The notes under the pieces: model-generated
What the model was told of the DNA's origin: nothing
What the model saw: only the letters and a program-made list of their open reading frames with translations
Database searches by the model: none
Source of the DNA: an uncultured Acetatifactor sp.
Lineage (GTDB): Bacteria; Bacillota; Clostridia; Lachnospirales; Lachnospiraceae
Assembly (NCBI GenBank): GCA_910586835.1
Contig: CAJUJU010000011.1
Span: forward strand, 8,086 to 72,085
DNA length: 64,000 nt
Reading direction: 5' to 3'
Position numbers and translations under genes: made by a program
Shown: piece by piece, positions 1 through 8,357 of the stretch
How the letters are laid out: each line of letters starts with the position of its first letter
Numbering within the stretch: the stretch's first letter is position 1

Positions 1-449
1 GCCCGGTGAATGGTGTCTATATTGTAATAAATACTCTCATTTTCCGTCTTTATGCGCCCGGCTACATAAACCTGCCGCTGAAGCTTTCCGGCATCATACT
101 TTCCGGCCATGCGCTCCAGCTTTTTGATCAGACTTCTGGACTTCCTTGTGGTGATAAACCGGGAGGACTGTACCGCGTCCACAAGAAGCTTTAGCTCCGC
201 CAGTTCAAAGTCCCTGCCTGCCAGATAATAACCGCCCCCCAGCCTGCTGTGAACCTGAATGATATCGTAGCCGAAATCACACAGCTTTTCGATATCGTCA
301 TAGATGCTCTTCCTCTCGGAGCGAATCCCGTTGGACTCCAGATAAGCGATGATATCCGCTGTGCTCACCGGATGGTTTTCATCCGTATTTTCCGTCAAAA
401 GTCTGATAATATACAAAAGCTTCAGCTTCTGTCCCGCAGATCTCGCCAT
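1..449 (-). CDS. WYL/HTH transcriptional regulator (partial)
   Basis: The N-terminal 149 codons of a DNA-binding regulator run off the left edge, so the C-terminus is missing. I translated the reverse strand from ATG at 449-447. It begins MARSAGQKLKLLYIIRLL, followed by a helix-turn-helix region with the SERKSIYDDIEKL signature and then GGGYYLAGRDFELAELKLL. This is the typical start of YafY/WYL-type regulators, in which a winged helix precedes a ligand-sensing WYL domain. The start codon lies two bases after the stop of the small membrane protein gene upstream, so the two are probably translationally coupled and share the promoter at 651-679. The target genes are not visible. The family call is secure; the sensed ligand is unknown. 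Confidence 0.85.
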   Translation of the reverse strand, partial: MARSAGQKLKLLYIIRLLTENTDENHPVSTADIIAYLESNGIRSERKSIYDDIEKLCDFGYDIIQVHSRLGGGYYLAGRDFELAELKLLVDAVQSSRFITTRKSRSLIKKLERMAGKYDAGKLQRQVYVAGRIKTENESIYYNIDTIHR

Positions 450-451
450 TC

Positions 452-589
452 CTACTCAGTCTTTCCGTTCTTTTTCTTTGCAAGAGTTATGCCGACCGTG
501 ATCGCAGCGGCGCCCACCGCAATGATAATCAGCATAAGCAAGCCATAGGACAGAAATACTCTTCCGAATTCCACTAAATTTGTTGTCAT
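452..589 (-). CDS. Small single-pass membrane protein (45 aa)
   Basis: This short gene reads MTTNLVEFGRVFLSYGLL, then a hydrophobic stretch (LMLIIIAVGAAAITVGITLA), and ends in a lysine-rich tail KKKNGKTE. It has one predicted transmembrane helix with a positively charged C-terminus, probably cytoplasmic. The ribosome binding site is strong (GGAGG, 7 bases before the ATG), and a promoter lies at 651-679. It is the first gene of a two-gene unit with the WYL regulator. I cannot name a family. The strong translation signal and tight coupling are the reasons to call it a real gene; an overlapping frame in the same stretch lacks this support. Confidence 0.75.
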   Translation of the reverse strand: MTTNLVEFGRVFLSYGLLMLIIIAVGAAAITVGITLAKKKNGKTE

Positions 590-650
590 AATAAACCTCC
601 ATGCCAGATCGTATTAAGAGGGATTCTCTTCCGAAAACCGCCACATTACC

Positions 651-679
651 AGTATAGCAACGCCGCCTGTTTCCGTCAA
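651..679 (-). promoter_or_regulatory. Sigma-A promoter for membrane protein/WYL unit
   Basis: On the minus strand TTGACG (679-674) and TATACT (656-651) are separated by exactly 17 bp, a near-consensus vegetative promoter. The -35 box overlaps the last codons of the MutS-like gene, so the small-protein/WYL unit has its own start. The leader is about 55 nt. Confidence 0.75.
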
Positions 680-2385
680 GTAAGTTTCCATTCTCCCAGA
701 GCCAGAAAATGCTCCGCCTGCCGGGAAGCCCGCTCTATGATCTCCTCGTCATAACCCATCAGCTCCAGCAGCCTGATCGCGTTTCTGGTGGTCGCCTTGC
801 CGGAATACAGCCTGTAGCTGAAGAAGATATCACCTTCTCTCACATCCTCCTCAAAATGATAATTATCATAATCATTTCCAAGAAGATCCGTCAGTTCGAT
901 GTCATGGGTAGCGGCGAAGCAGAAGATACCCGCGCTCCCCAGAGACTGCAGAATCTGGGTGGAAGCCGCGATTCGCTCCACGGTATTGGTTCCTCTTAAG
1001 ACCTCGTCCACAAAGCAAAGCACCGGCCGCTCCCCTGCGGCAGCCGCATCCAGAATGCGCTTCAGCGCCTTGATCTCCACAATATAATAGCTCTCCCCGC
1101 TGTCCAAATCATCCCGCAGCGCCATGGAGGAATAGACGTGAAAGAAGGGCGCACTGTAACCGTCTGCGGCACAGGTGTGCACTGTTTGGGCCAGTACCGC
1201 ATTGACCGCCACGGTTTTCAAAAAAGTGGACTTACCCGAGGCATTGGAGCCGGTGAGCAGCACGCCGCGCTCCGCCGTGATGCTGTTTTTCACAGGCTCA
1301 TGCAGCAGCGGATGATAGCCCTCTTTCAGAGAGATCCTCTCCCCTTCCGCAAACTCCGGCACACACCAGCCATTGTTCAGGGACTGGCGGAAAATCCACA
1401 CAGCAGCCGTCGTCTCCAGATAACCCAACGTACCGATCAGCGCATCCACGTCCTCCACATGATCTCTCAAAAACTTCAGCATCCGGTTGAATTTGATCAA
1501 ATCCACATGGAATACCATCCGCACATAGTCCATCAGCACGCCCACGATATCCCCCGATGCGTTTCCGCCCCTGCCTGCGGAGGCGGACATCACCCAGAAG
1601 GAATTCCGCCGCATGGCCTGAAGCCTTTTCTTGTGGGTGCTGATCCGCTCCAGCTCCCGGCACAGCACCGACCCCTTTTCCGAAGCGTTTTTCTCCTTCT
1701 CCAGCTCGTCACAGACCGCCATAAGTCTCAGGATATAAGCAAAGCTGATGACATAGGGGTCTATCTCGTTCTTCTCCCTGAAGTAGACCGTGATATTGTA
1801 TACCATCAACAGGATAAGCCCTATGACACCCACGGAAAAATTCACCCAGAGCATGCCGATCAGCGGAAGAAACAGCAGATCCAGCACGAAATGTTTTGTG
1901 TTGGAGCGCTCTCCCAGGTAATCCAGATTGTCTATATAATCATAAAGGGAATACTTTCCCGTGTAGCCCAGTTTATGCATCAGGAACTGAAAGCGCACCC
2001 GCCGGTCGGGATGCCCTTCCCAGAAGGTCACCAGCTCTTCAAAACGCCCAAGCTCCCCCTCTTCCTGCGCAAGCGTCCGCAGCGCATAGTAAAGATACTC
2101 CTCACCGGAGGCCGAGAGCGTATAGTTCATCCGCCTGAAAATATCGTCCATCCCCAGATCGTTCCAGGTAATATCGTCAATCTGCCCGTCCCTCTTGTGG
2201 CGCAGATAATAACTGTCAATATTGGCAAATCTCTCCAGGGAATATTTTTTGTCGGACAGCCGGAAATAATCCTCATACAGTCCCTGAATAAATTTCTTTT
2301 CCTCCTGCCTGGCCCGGTACGCCTCCAGAATCAGGAGCACAATCACAAACGCGGCGATTGCCGCAGCCATCACAATATATTCCAT
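676..2385 (-). CDS. Membrane-anchored MutS-family ATPase
   Basis: A 569-residue protein with a MutS-type ATPase at its C-terminus. The Walker A GSNASGKST lies at about residues 379-387, followed by a Walker B-like LCFVDEVLRGTNT and the ATHDIE switch. The N-terminus has a hydrophobic helix right after MEYIV and a second hydrophobic pair near residue 190. It lacks the mismatch-recognition domain I of true MutS and the Smr nuclease of MutS2. It therefore belongs to the short MutS-related group seen in clostridia, whose role is not established; mismatch repair should not be assumed. I chose the ATG at 2385 because it opens the membrane helix and follows a GGCGGAAG sequence; an in-frame start 23 codons upstream is less likely. 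Confidence 0.8.
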   Translation of the reverse strand: MEYIVMAAAIAAFVIVLLILEAYRARQEEKKFIQGLYEDYFRLSDKKYSLERFANIDSYYLRHKRDGQIDDITWNDLGMDDIFRRMNYTLSASGEEYLYYALRTLAQEEGELGRFEELVTFWEGHPDRRVRFQFLMHKLGYTGKYSLYDYIDNLDYLGERSNTKHFVLDLLFLPLIGMLWVNFSVGVIGLILLMVYNITVYFREKNEIDPYVISFAYILRLMAVCDELEKEKNASEKGSVLCRELERISTHKKRLQAMRRNSFWVMSASAGRGGNASGDIVGVLMDYVRMVFHVDLIKFNRMLKFLRDHVEDVDALIGTLGYLETTAAVWIFRQSLNNGWCVPEFAEGERISLKEGYHPLLHEPVKNSITAERGVLLTGSNASGKSTFLKTVAVNAVLAQTVHTCAADGYSAPFFHVYSSMALRDDLDSGESYYIVEIKALKRILDAAAAGERPVLCFVDEVLRGTNTVERIAASTQILQSLGSAGIFCFAATHDIELTDLLGNDYDNYHFEEDVREGDIFFSYRLYSGKATTRNAIRLLELMGYDEEIIERASRQAEHFLALGEWKLT

Positions 2386-2440
2386 ACGATTCACACTTCC
2401 GCCGCCTGAAGCGACCTGCTTACACAGCAAAAAGAATACC

Positions 2441-2469
2441 AGGCGGACCGGCACTGAACCGACCCGCCT
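2441..2469 (-). terminator. Possible terminator after purine permease gene
   Basis: Inverted arms AGGCGG/CCGCCT with partial inner pairing lie 44 bases after the permease stop. On the minus strand they are followed by a T-rich stretch. The pairing is imperfect, so this is only a candidate. Confidence 0.4.
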
Positions 2470-2512
2470 GTCTTAACTTCTCTCTGAAACCTTTTCAGCC
2501 AAAAACTGCCGT

Positions 2513-3943
2513 TTACGCCACCAGGAAGAACTTTACAAGGAAAATCACCGACAGCACATAGGTCAGCACGGAGACATCCCTGGCCTTTCCGGTAAACACC
2601 TTGATCACAGTATACGCAATCAGGCCAAGTCCGATACCATGTCCGATGGAGCCGGAAACAGGCATTGCAATCAACATCAGAGCCACGGGCAGGGACTGGG
2701 TGATATCGTTGAAATCCACATTCTTCAAACCGGTCACCATCAGCACACCCACATAGATCAGTGCGGAGGAAGTGGCAGCTGCGGGGATGATAGCCGCAAT
2801 GGGAGCAAGGAACATGCAGGCCAGGAACACGATACCTGTGGTCAGGGCGGTCAGACCGGTGCGGCCTCCCGCTTCGACACCGGATGCAGACTCAATAAAG
2901 GTGGTGACGGTGGAAGTACCCGTTGCGGAACCCACTACCGTACCCACTGCATCCGCCAGCAGAGCCTCCTTCATCTGAGGCATTTTTCCGTTCTTATCCA
3001 GCATGCCTGCACGGCTTGCGGTGCCCACCAGCGTTCCGATGGTGTCGAACATGTCAATGATACAGAAAGTCACGATCAGAGTGACTACGGTAAACCAGCC
3101 GATCTTTGCAAATCCGGCAAAGTTGAACTTGAACAGCGTGGTGGCTGCCATATCACCGAAGGGCGGCAGGAAGGACGCCCCCTGCAGGGATGCAAAAGGA
3201 TTGACATTCAGGAACACCGCCTGACCTGCCCAGTTGATCACGCTGGCTGCCAGCATACCGATGATAACCGCAGCCTTAACCCCTTTCTGTGCCAGAATCA
3301 CGATGACAAACAGGCCCACAAACATGGTCACAACAGACAGTACCATCGTCGTGTACCCGCCTTCTCCCATGGTGGTTTCCGCAATGCCGGGCGTCAGCGC
3401 GCCGAAGAAGTCTCTCATGACAAAGAAAGGGCCTCCTGTCTCGGAATATACCCCGGCATTGGAGCCGACGCCGATGTTCAGCAGCATGAGACCGATGGCA
3501 GGTGCAATACCCAGACGCACGCCCAGAGGAATGGCCTCCACGATCTTCTCACGCACATTGAGCACGGAGAGCACCAGGAAAATAATACCCTCGATCAGGA
3601 TGATGCAGAGCGCAGCCTGAAAGGATGCAACATAGGTCATTCCGGTCATCACGGCAATGTTGGCCACAACGATTGCAAAAAAGCTGTTCAGACCCATGCC
3701 GGGCGCCATGGCAAAGGGCTTGTTGGCGAAAAACGCCATGACAAACATGCCCACGGCAGACGCGATACAGGTTGCCAGGAAAACGCCGTTCCACAAATCC
3801 GCACCCTCGGCGCCGAAGCCCGTGAGCAGATTGGGGTTCAGGGCGATGATGTAGGCCATTGTCATGAACGTGGTGAGACCGGCTATGATCTCGGTTTTCA
3901 CCGTGGTCTTGTTCTCCTTCAGTTTGAAAAATTTCTCTAACAT
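2513..3943 (-). CDS. NCS2-family purine permease (AzgA/PbuG-like)
   Basis: A 476-residue polytopic membrane protein of the nucleobase:cation symporter-2 group. It opens with the characteristic KTEIIAGLTTFMTMAYI segment and contains PGMGLNSFFA, then the GTLVGTASRAGMLD and TFIESASGVEAGGRTG loops that mark the AzgA/PbuG subfamily importing adenine, guanine or hypoxanthine. Length is normal for the family. The ribosome binding site is GGAGGGAG, 8 bases before the ATG. It is the last gene of the salvage operon after the phosphorylase, cytidine deaminase and amidohydrolase, which fits import of the bases those enzymes release or use. The exact base cannot be told from sequence. Confidence 0.92.
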   Translation of the reverse strand: MLEKFFKLKENKTTVKTEIIAGLTTFMTMAYIIALNPNLLTGFGAEGADLWNGVFLATCIASAVGMFVMAFFANKPFAMAPGMGLNSFFAIVVANIAVMTGMTYVASFQAALCIILIEGIIFLVLSVLNVREKIVEAIPLGVRLGIAPAIGLMLLNIGVGSNAGVYSETGGPFFVMRDFFGALTPGIAETTMGEGGYTTMVLSVVTMFVGLFVIVILAQKGVKAAVIIGMLAASVINWAGQAVFLNVNPFASLQGASFLPPFGDMAATTLFKFNFAGFAKIGWFTVVTLIVTFCIIDMFDTIGTLVGTASRAGMLDKNGKMPQMKEALLADAVGTVVGSATGTSTVTTFIESASGVEAGGRTGLTALTTGIVFLACMFLAPIAAIIPAAATSSALIYVGVLMVTGLKNVDFNDITQSLPVALMLIAMPVSGSIGHGIGLGLIAYTVIKVFTGKARDVSVLTYVLSVIFLVKFFLVA

Positions 3944-3987
3944 GTTTTACTTCTCCCTCCTGTGTATATGTTTGTTTAGAGAATATG

Positions 3988-5289
3988 TCAAGCGTTCATG
4001 ATACGCTTCACAATCTTATCGCATCTGGCGTAGATCGTCTCCACGCTCTCCCCTGTGTTGAACTCGCCGTTCCGGTACAGGATCCTTCCGTTTATCATGG
4101 TCATGAGCACATTGGACTTGCTTCCGCTGTACACCAGATTCTTTGGAATATTATGAATGGGCTGCATATTGGGCTGATGCAGATCTATCAGAATAATGTC
4201 CGCCAGCTTACCCTTGGCAAGCAGATCCGCCTTCGGCAGACGCATGGCCTTTGCCCCGTGGAAGGTAGCCATTGTCAGAACACGCATGGCATCCAGGCTG
4301 GCCGCATCCTCCTCCCGCACCTTGCTCAGCCCCGTCACCAGAAACATCTCCCGGAACATATCCAGACAGTTGTTGCTGGCAGGTCCGTCCGTGCCGATGG
4401 CCACCGGTATCTTCCTTCTGTCAAGCTCGGCCACAGGCGCGATTCCGCTGGCCAGCTTTAAGTTGGAGGCCGGATTGGTAACCACATACATTCTCCTGCG
4501 GCGGAGAATCTCCATGTCCTCCGGCGTCAGGTGGACGCAGTGATAGCCGCCTCCGCCAAATTCAAAAATCCCCATGGTATCCAGAAATACCGTCGGCGTC
4601 ATGCCGTACCTGGCCTTACACTCCTCCACTTCCCGCTTTGTCTCTGCAAGATGGGTATAGACCGGCGCACGATACTTGTGCGCAAGCTGCGCCACCTGAT
4701 AGAGCAGCTCCTTGGAACAGGTATACTCCGCATGGAAGCCCAGCTGATAGCTGATGAGGGAATTCTTTTTATTCCACTTCAGGTACTCCTCCTCCACCTG
4801 CTCTATGGAAGAACTGAAATTGTTCAGACCGCTGGTCAGCACACACCGCATCCCCATATCCAGACAGGCCTCCGCAATGGTGTCCGGAGTCAGATACATC
4901 TCAAAAATCGACGTGATCCCGGAGGTGAGATACTCCAGAATGGCCAGCCTTGTAAACTCATAAATATCCTCTTTGGAAAGCTTCGCCTCCATGGGAAACA
5001 CTTTTTCGTTCAGCCACTGCTGCAGCGGCACATCGTCGGTGTAGGAACGCAGAAAGGTCATGGCGGAATGGGTATGGGCGTTCTTAAATCCGGGCATCAG
5101 AAGGTTTCCCTTACAGTCCAGCTCAATATCCCAGCTGATCCTGGGGAAATCTCCCTTCCATTCGCTCTGCAGCTCGCTCTGCTCCGCCACATAGGCAATC
5201 CTGTCGTTTTTCACCCAGACCTCGCCCTCAAAGACCGGCCTGTGTTTCTCCATGGTCAGTATTTTTGCATTATACAGTCTGATATTCAT
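3988..5289 (-). CDS. Amidohydrolase, MTA/SAH-deaminase-like
   Basis: A 433-residue metal-dependent hydrolase of the amidohydrolase superfamily. Visible metal ligands are the HTH pair in PGFKNAHTHSAM (about residue 70), the histidine of THLAET, and the aspartate of AIGTDGPASNN. These match the MtaD group, which deaminates 5-methylthioadenosine, S-adenosylhomocysteine or related adenosines to the inosine forms. The start overlaps the cytidine deaminase stop by 4 bases, so translation is coupled. In this operon a deaminase would feed inosine-type products to the phosphorylase. Other aminopurine substrates, including guanine, are possible. Confidence 0.85.
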   Translation of the reverse strand: MNIRLYNAKILTMEKHRPVFEGEVWVKNDRIAYVAEQSELQSEWKGDFPRISWDIELDCKGNLLMPGFKNAHTHSAMTFLRSYTDDVPLQQWLNEKVFPMEAKLSKEDIYEFTRLAILEYLTSGITSIFEMYLTPDTIAEACLDMGMRCVLTSGLNNFSSSIEQVEEEYLKWNKKNSLISYQLGFHAEYTCSKELLYQVAQLAHKYRAPVYTHLAETKREVEECKARYGMTPTVFLDTMGIFEFGGGGYHCVHLTPEDMEILRRRRMYVVTNPASNLKLASGIAPVAELDRRKIPVAIGTDGPASNNCLDMFREMFLVTGLSKVREEDAASLDAMRVLTMATFHGAKAMRLPKADLLAKGKLADIILIDLHQPNMQPIHNIPKNLVYSGSKSNVLMTMINGRILYRNGEFNTGESVETIYARCDKIVKRIMNA

Positions 5290-5693
5290 CTGATCGACTC
5301 CCCTCCGAATCCGTGAGGCAGGAGCTTGTCCAGACAGTATTCCTGATAATCCGCCGTACTCCTGGCCACTATAACCTGAAAATCCTCTGCCACAAACTCG
5401 TTCATCACCTGACGGCAGATACCACAGGGATAAGCATAGTCCACAGGCTCCTTCCCCTTTTCACCCCCGGCTATGGCAATGGCCCGAAAACGTCTCTTTC
5501 CCTGACTCACCGCCTTAAAAACGGCCGTCCGCTCGGCGCAGTTCGTGGCGCCGAAGGAAGCGTTCTCCACATTACAGCCGGCAACAATCTCTCCGTCCTC
5601 TGTGAGAAGCGCCGCACCCACGGCATAACCGGAATAGGGCACATATGCGTTTTCTCTGGCGGACAGCGCCGCCCGGATCAATTCTTCTCTCAT
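5286..5693 (-). CDS. cdd: Cytidine deaminase
   Basis: A 135-residue homotetrameric-type cytidine deaminase, which converts cytidine and deoxycytidine to uridine forms. The zinc site is complete: the catalytic C-A-E of TNCAERTAVF and the PCGICRQ cysteine pair. The N-terminal YVPYSGYAVGAALLT segment and length are typical. It overlaps both neighbours by 4 bases (ATGA junctions), so three salvage enzymes are translationally coupled. Confidence 0.96.
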   Translation of the reverse strand: MREELIRAALSARENAYVPYSGYAVGAALLTEDGEIVAGCNVENASFGATNCAERTAVFKAVSQGKRRFRAIAIAGGEKGKEPVDYAYPCGICRQVMNEFVAEDFQVIVARSTADYQEYCLDKLLPHGFGGESIR

Positions 5694-6535
5694 ACGATAA
5701 ACTGCTTCATTCCTTTCACGGATTCCGTCACCAGTTTCTTAAAGTTGGGAGCCGCCATGTCCGCCGCCTCCTGCACTTCCTCATGGGTCAGGGGATTGTC
5801 CGTCATACCGGCAGCCAGATTGCTGATACAGGAAATTCCACAGACCTTCATGCCCATGTGATTTGCGGCAATGGCCTCCACCACGGTACTCATTCCCACC
5901 GCGTCGCATCCCAACGTCCTCATCATGCGGATCTCCGCAGGCGACTCAAAGGATGGCCCGGTCAGCTGCGCATAGACGCCCTCCTGGAGATAAATGCCAT
6001 TCTCCCTGGCTGTCCCCCGGATCAGCTGCTGCAGCTTTCTGTCATATATGGTGCTCATATCGGGAAATCTCACGCCCAGTTCGTCGATGTTCGCCCCGAT
6101 CAGCGGGTTGGGCGCAAAAACGGAAATGTGATCTCTGATCAGCATCAGATCTCCGGCATGGAAGGATGTGTTGACGCCGCCTGCCGCATTTGTGAGAAAC
6201 AGGATCTGCGCGCCCATAAGCTTCATCAGCCTTGTGGGAAGCACCACATCGCTGACGGGATAACCCTCGTAATAATGAACTCTCCCCTTCATACACACCA
6301 CGGGAATATCGTCGATAAATCCGAAAATAAATTTCCCGGCATGTCCGGGAACCGTGGATACGGGAAAACCCTCGATCTCGCCGTAGGGCAGCTCATATTC
6401 CACCCTGACCGCCTCCGCGTAATCCCCCAGGCCAGAGCCCAGCACAATGGCCGCTTTCGGAACAAAATCCGTCTTTTTCCGGACACATGCAAGACAATTC
6501 AAAAGCTTTTCGTACACTTCACTCATCCGTGCCAT
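5690..6535 (-). CDS. Purine-nucleoside phosphorylase (trimeric class)
   Basis: A 281-residue enzyme that splits inosine and guanosine with phosphate to the base and ribose-1-phosphate. Family signatures are AIVLGSGLGDYAE, GHAGKFIFG, GRVHYYEGY, FLTNAAGGVN and the GPSFESPAEIRMM segment, all in the order and length expected for the trimeric PNP I class. The first gene of the salvage operon, it has a promoter at 6569-6597 and a leader of only about 25 nt. An alternative ATG three codons downstream (6526) has better spacing from the AAGGGG sequence and may be the real start. Confidence 0.95.
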   Translation of the reverse strand: MARMSEVYEKLLNCLACVRKKTDFVPKAAIVLGSGLGDYAEAVRVEYELPYGEIEGFPVSTVPGHAGKFIFGFIDDIPVVCMKGRVHYYEGYPVSDVVLPTRLMKLMGAQILFLTNAAGGVNTSFHAGDLMLIRDHISVFAPNPLIGANIDELGVRFPDMSTIYDRKLQQLIRGTARENGIYLQEGVYAQLTGPSFESPAEIRMMRTLGCDAVGMSTVVEAIAANHMGMKVCGISCISNLAAGMTDNPLTHEEVQEAADMAAPNFKKLVTESVKGMKQFIV

Positions 6536-6568
6536 TCCCCTTTCCGAAAATCTGTTTTGACGATACTC

Positions 6569-6597
6569 ATTATACAGAAAAAAGAATTAAAAAGCAA
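6569..6597 (-). promoter_or_regulatory. Sigma-A promoter of nucleoside salvage operon
   Basis: On the minus strand TTGCTT (6597-6592) and TATAAT (6574-6569) are separated by 17 bp, followed about 25 nt later by the phosphorylase ribosome binding site. The short leader leaves no room for a purine riboswitch. Confidence 0.8.
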
Positions 6598-6684
6598 TTT
6601 ATATTTTGACAAAAAGGAGAAGTGCGTAACAATTCAGACAGATCAGTACCTGCTGCGGAATGGCAAAACAGTCTGAAACGGCAT

Positions 6685-6714
6685 AAGCGCCCGGCCATCA
6701 GGGGCCGGACGCTT
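6685..6714 (-). terminator. GC-rich hairpin after spoIVA
   Basis: AAGCG-C-CCGGCC and GGCCGG-A-CGCTT form a strong stem 16 bases after the spoIVA stop. The T-run expected of an intrinsic terminator is weak in both directions, so its role as terminator is tentative. Confidence 0.4.
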
Positions 6715-6729
6715 CGCTCTCCGGGAAAA

Positions 6730-8211
6730 TCATATAATAATGCAGACCATGCCTCCGTTGCTGTCGTTTACAATCTTCTGCATGGTATCCTGAAGTTTCA
6801 TCTGGCTCTCTTCTCCGATCACCGCAACCTTCGCCGTAATGCCGTCGTTCACCAGCTGCTCCACAGTCTTTCCGAAGATGTTGGTTCCCCAGATCCCGTT
6901 CTGGGCGTCCGTCTGGTTGATAAAGGCGATCAGATCCTCCGCCTGCTCCTGTGTTCCCACAATGGGCGCGATCTCCGTCTCAATGTTGGCCCGTATCATA
7001 TGGATGGAAGGACTGGATGCCTTGATCTTCACGCCGAACTTGTTTCCGTGCTTGATCAGCTCCGGTCTCTCCAGTATGATCTCATCCTTGTCGGGAGTGA
7101 CCACGCCGTACCCCTTGATGCGCACCATATTCACCGCATCCAGCACCTTTGCATACTCGTGCTTCATGGCGGCAAAGCTCTTTAGCTTGCTGATGAGCTG
7201 GTACTCATCGGAAATATTTTCGCCTACCATCTCCGTCAGCATTTCGTAGTAGTACGACTCCTCCACGTCCAGGGTGATCCTGATGCAGCCGTCGGAAAGC
7301 CGGACCGTATCGGTCTTGCACCGCCTTATGTACTCGCTTTCCAGGTCCACCGGCTTCTCCAGCACATCGCGGATGGTATTGTAGTCCTTCATCAGCTGCT
7401 TCACACGCTGCACCAGATCCTGCTTCATCCGGTTCTCCTCCGGCAGCATCTCCACCCACTTTGGCATGTAAAACTCCATGGAGGAAATGGGGAACTCATA
7501 GAGCACATTCTCCAGCAGCATGTTGATATCGTCCTTTTTCAGCTGCTCGCAGTTTACCGTAACCGCGGACACCCCGTATTTCTCACCGATTTCTCTTGCC
7601 GTCTTCCTGGCCTCCTCCGAGTAGGGCTTCTGGCTGTTTACCAGCACCAGAAAAGGCTTGTGAAGCTTCTTCAGCGCGGTGATGGTTCTCTCCTCCGCCT
7701 CCAGATAGTTCCCTCTGGGGATCTCACCGAAGCTGCCGTCCGTAGTGATGACAAGGCCGATGGTGGAATGGTCGTTCATCACCTTGTCGGTGCCGATCTC
7801 CGCCGCCTGGGTGAAGGGAATCTCATAATCAAACCACGGAGTCTTCACCATTCTCTCCGCCTCTTCCTCCATATGGCCCGCTGCGCCCTCCACCATATAT
7901 CCCACACAGTCAATGAGCCTGACCGACACGGCGATGTCACCGTTTAAGGTTACCTCTGCCGCCTCGTTGGGAATAAACTTGGGTTCCGTGGTCGTGATGG
8001 TCTTTCCGCCCGCGCTCTGGGGCAGTTCATCCTGGGCTCTCGCCTTCGCGTGCTCATCCTCCATGTAGGGAAGCACCAGTTCCTCCATAAATCGCTTGAT
8101 AAAGGTGGATTTTCCGGTGCGCACCGGTCCCAGCACACCGATGTAGATCTCTCCTCCCGTGCGCTGCTGTATATCCCGATATAAGTCGTATGTACTCGCT
8201 GCATGATCCAT
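6730..8211 (-). CDS. spoIVA: Stage IV sporulation protein A (coat ATPase)
   Basis: A 493-residue ATPase that polymerises on the forespore surface as the base layer of the spore coat. Known family features are all present: an N-terminal DLYRDIQQRTGGEIYIGVLG segment, Walker A GPVRTGKST at residues 28-36, a TTEPKFIPNEAAEV switch region, DCVGYMV and a hydrophobic C-terminal end (GGMVCIII) needed for forespore attachment. Length matches the family. The ribosome binding site AGGAGG stands 8 bases before the ATG. Expression is expected from the mother-cell sigma-E; a loosely matching -35/-10 pair lies at about 8233-8263 but is not convincing. It shows that the organism can form spores. Confidence 0.97.
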   Translation of the reverse strand: MDHAASTYDLYRDIQQRTGGEIYIGVLGPVRTGKSTFIKRFMEELVLPYMEDEHAKARAQDELPQSAGGKTITTTEPKFIPNEAAEVTLNGDIAVSVRLIDCVGYMVEGAAGHMEEEAERMVKTPWFDYEIPFTQAAEIGTDKVMNDHSTIGLVITTDGSFGEIPRGNYLEAEERTITALKKLHKPFLVLVNSQKPYSEEARKTAREIGEKYGVSAVTVNCEQLKKDDINMLLENVLYEFPISSMEFYMPKWVEMLPEENRMKQDLVQRVKQLMKDYNTIRDVLEKPVDLESEYIRRCKTDTVRLSDGCIRITLDVEESYYYEMLTEMVGENISDEYQLISKLKSFAAMKHEYAKVLDAVNMVRIKGYGVVTPDKDEIILERPELIKHGNKFGVKIKASSPSIHMIRANIETEIAPIVGTQEQAEDLIAFINQTDAQNGIWGTNIFGKTVEQLVNDGITAKVAVIGEESQMKLQDTMQKIVNDSNGGMVCIII

Positions 8212-8291
8212 AGAAAAAGCCTCCTGTCATATCCTATAGTATAGATATGTGAGAAAGCATGAAAAAATACCCTGTATTGAAAGTTTGTGCG

Positions 8292-8321
8292 TTTGCCTTT
8301 TGACTCTGCCTATAGTATACT
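8292..8321 (+). promoter_or_regulatory. Possible promoter for the GtrII-like gene
   Basis: TTTGCC (8292-8297) and TATACT (8316-8321) are spaced 18 bp, 37 bases before the GtrII-like start codon. Confidence 0.45.
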
Positions 8322-8357
8322 TGTGTGGAAAATACTTATGGAAAAGGAGTCTGTCTC

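Noticed and set aside
1138..3940. Long plus-strand open frames opposite the MutS-like and permease genes
   Set aside because: They are histidine- and glutamine-rich antisense frames with no ribosome binding site. The minus-strand genes have full family signatures.
6536..6568. Purine riboswitch before the salvage operon
   Set aside because: The promoter is only about 25 nt from the start codon region; no aptamer fits.
8233..8263. Sigma-E promoter before spoIVA
   Set aside because: Only a loose match at both boxes; expected from biology but not supported enough by the sequence to list.
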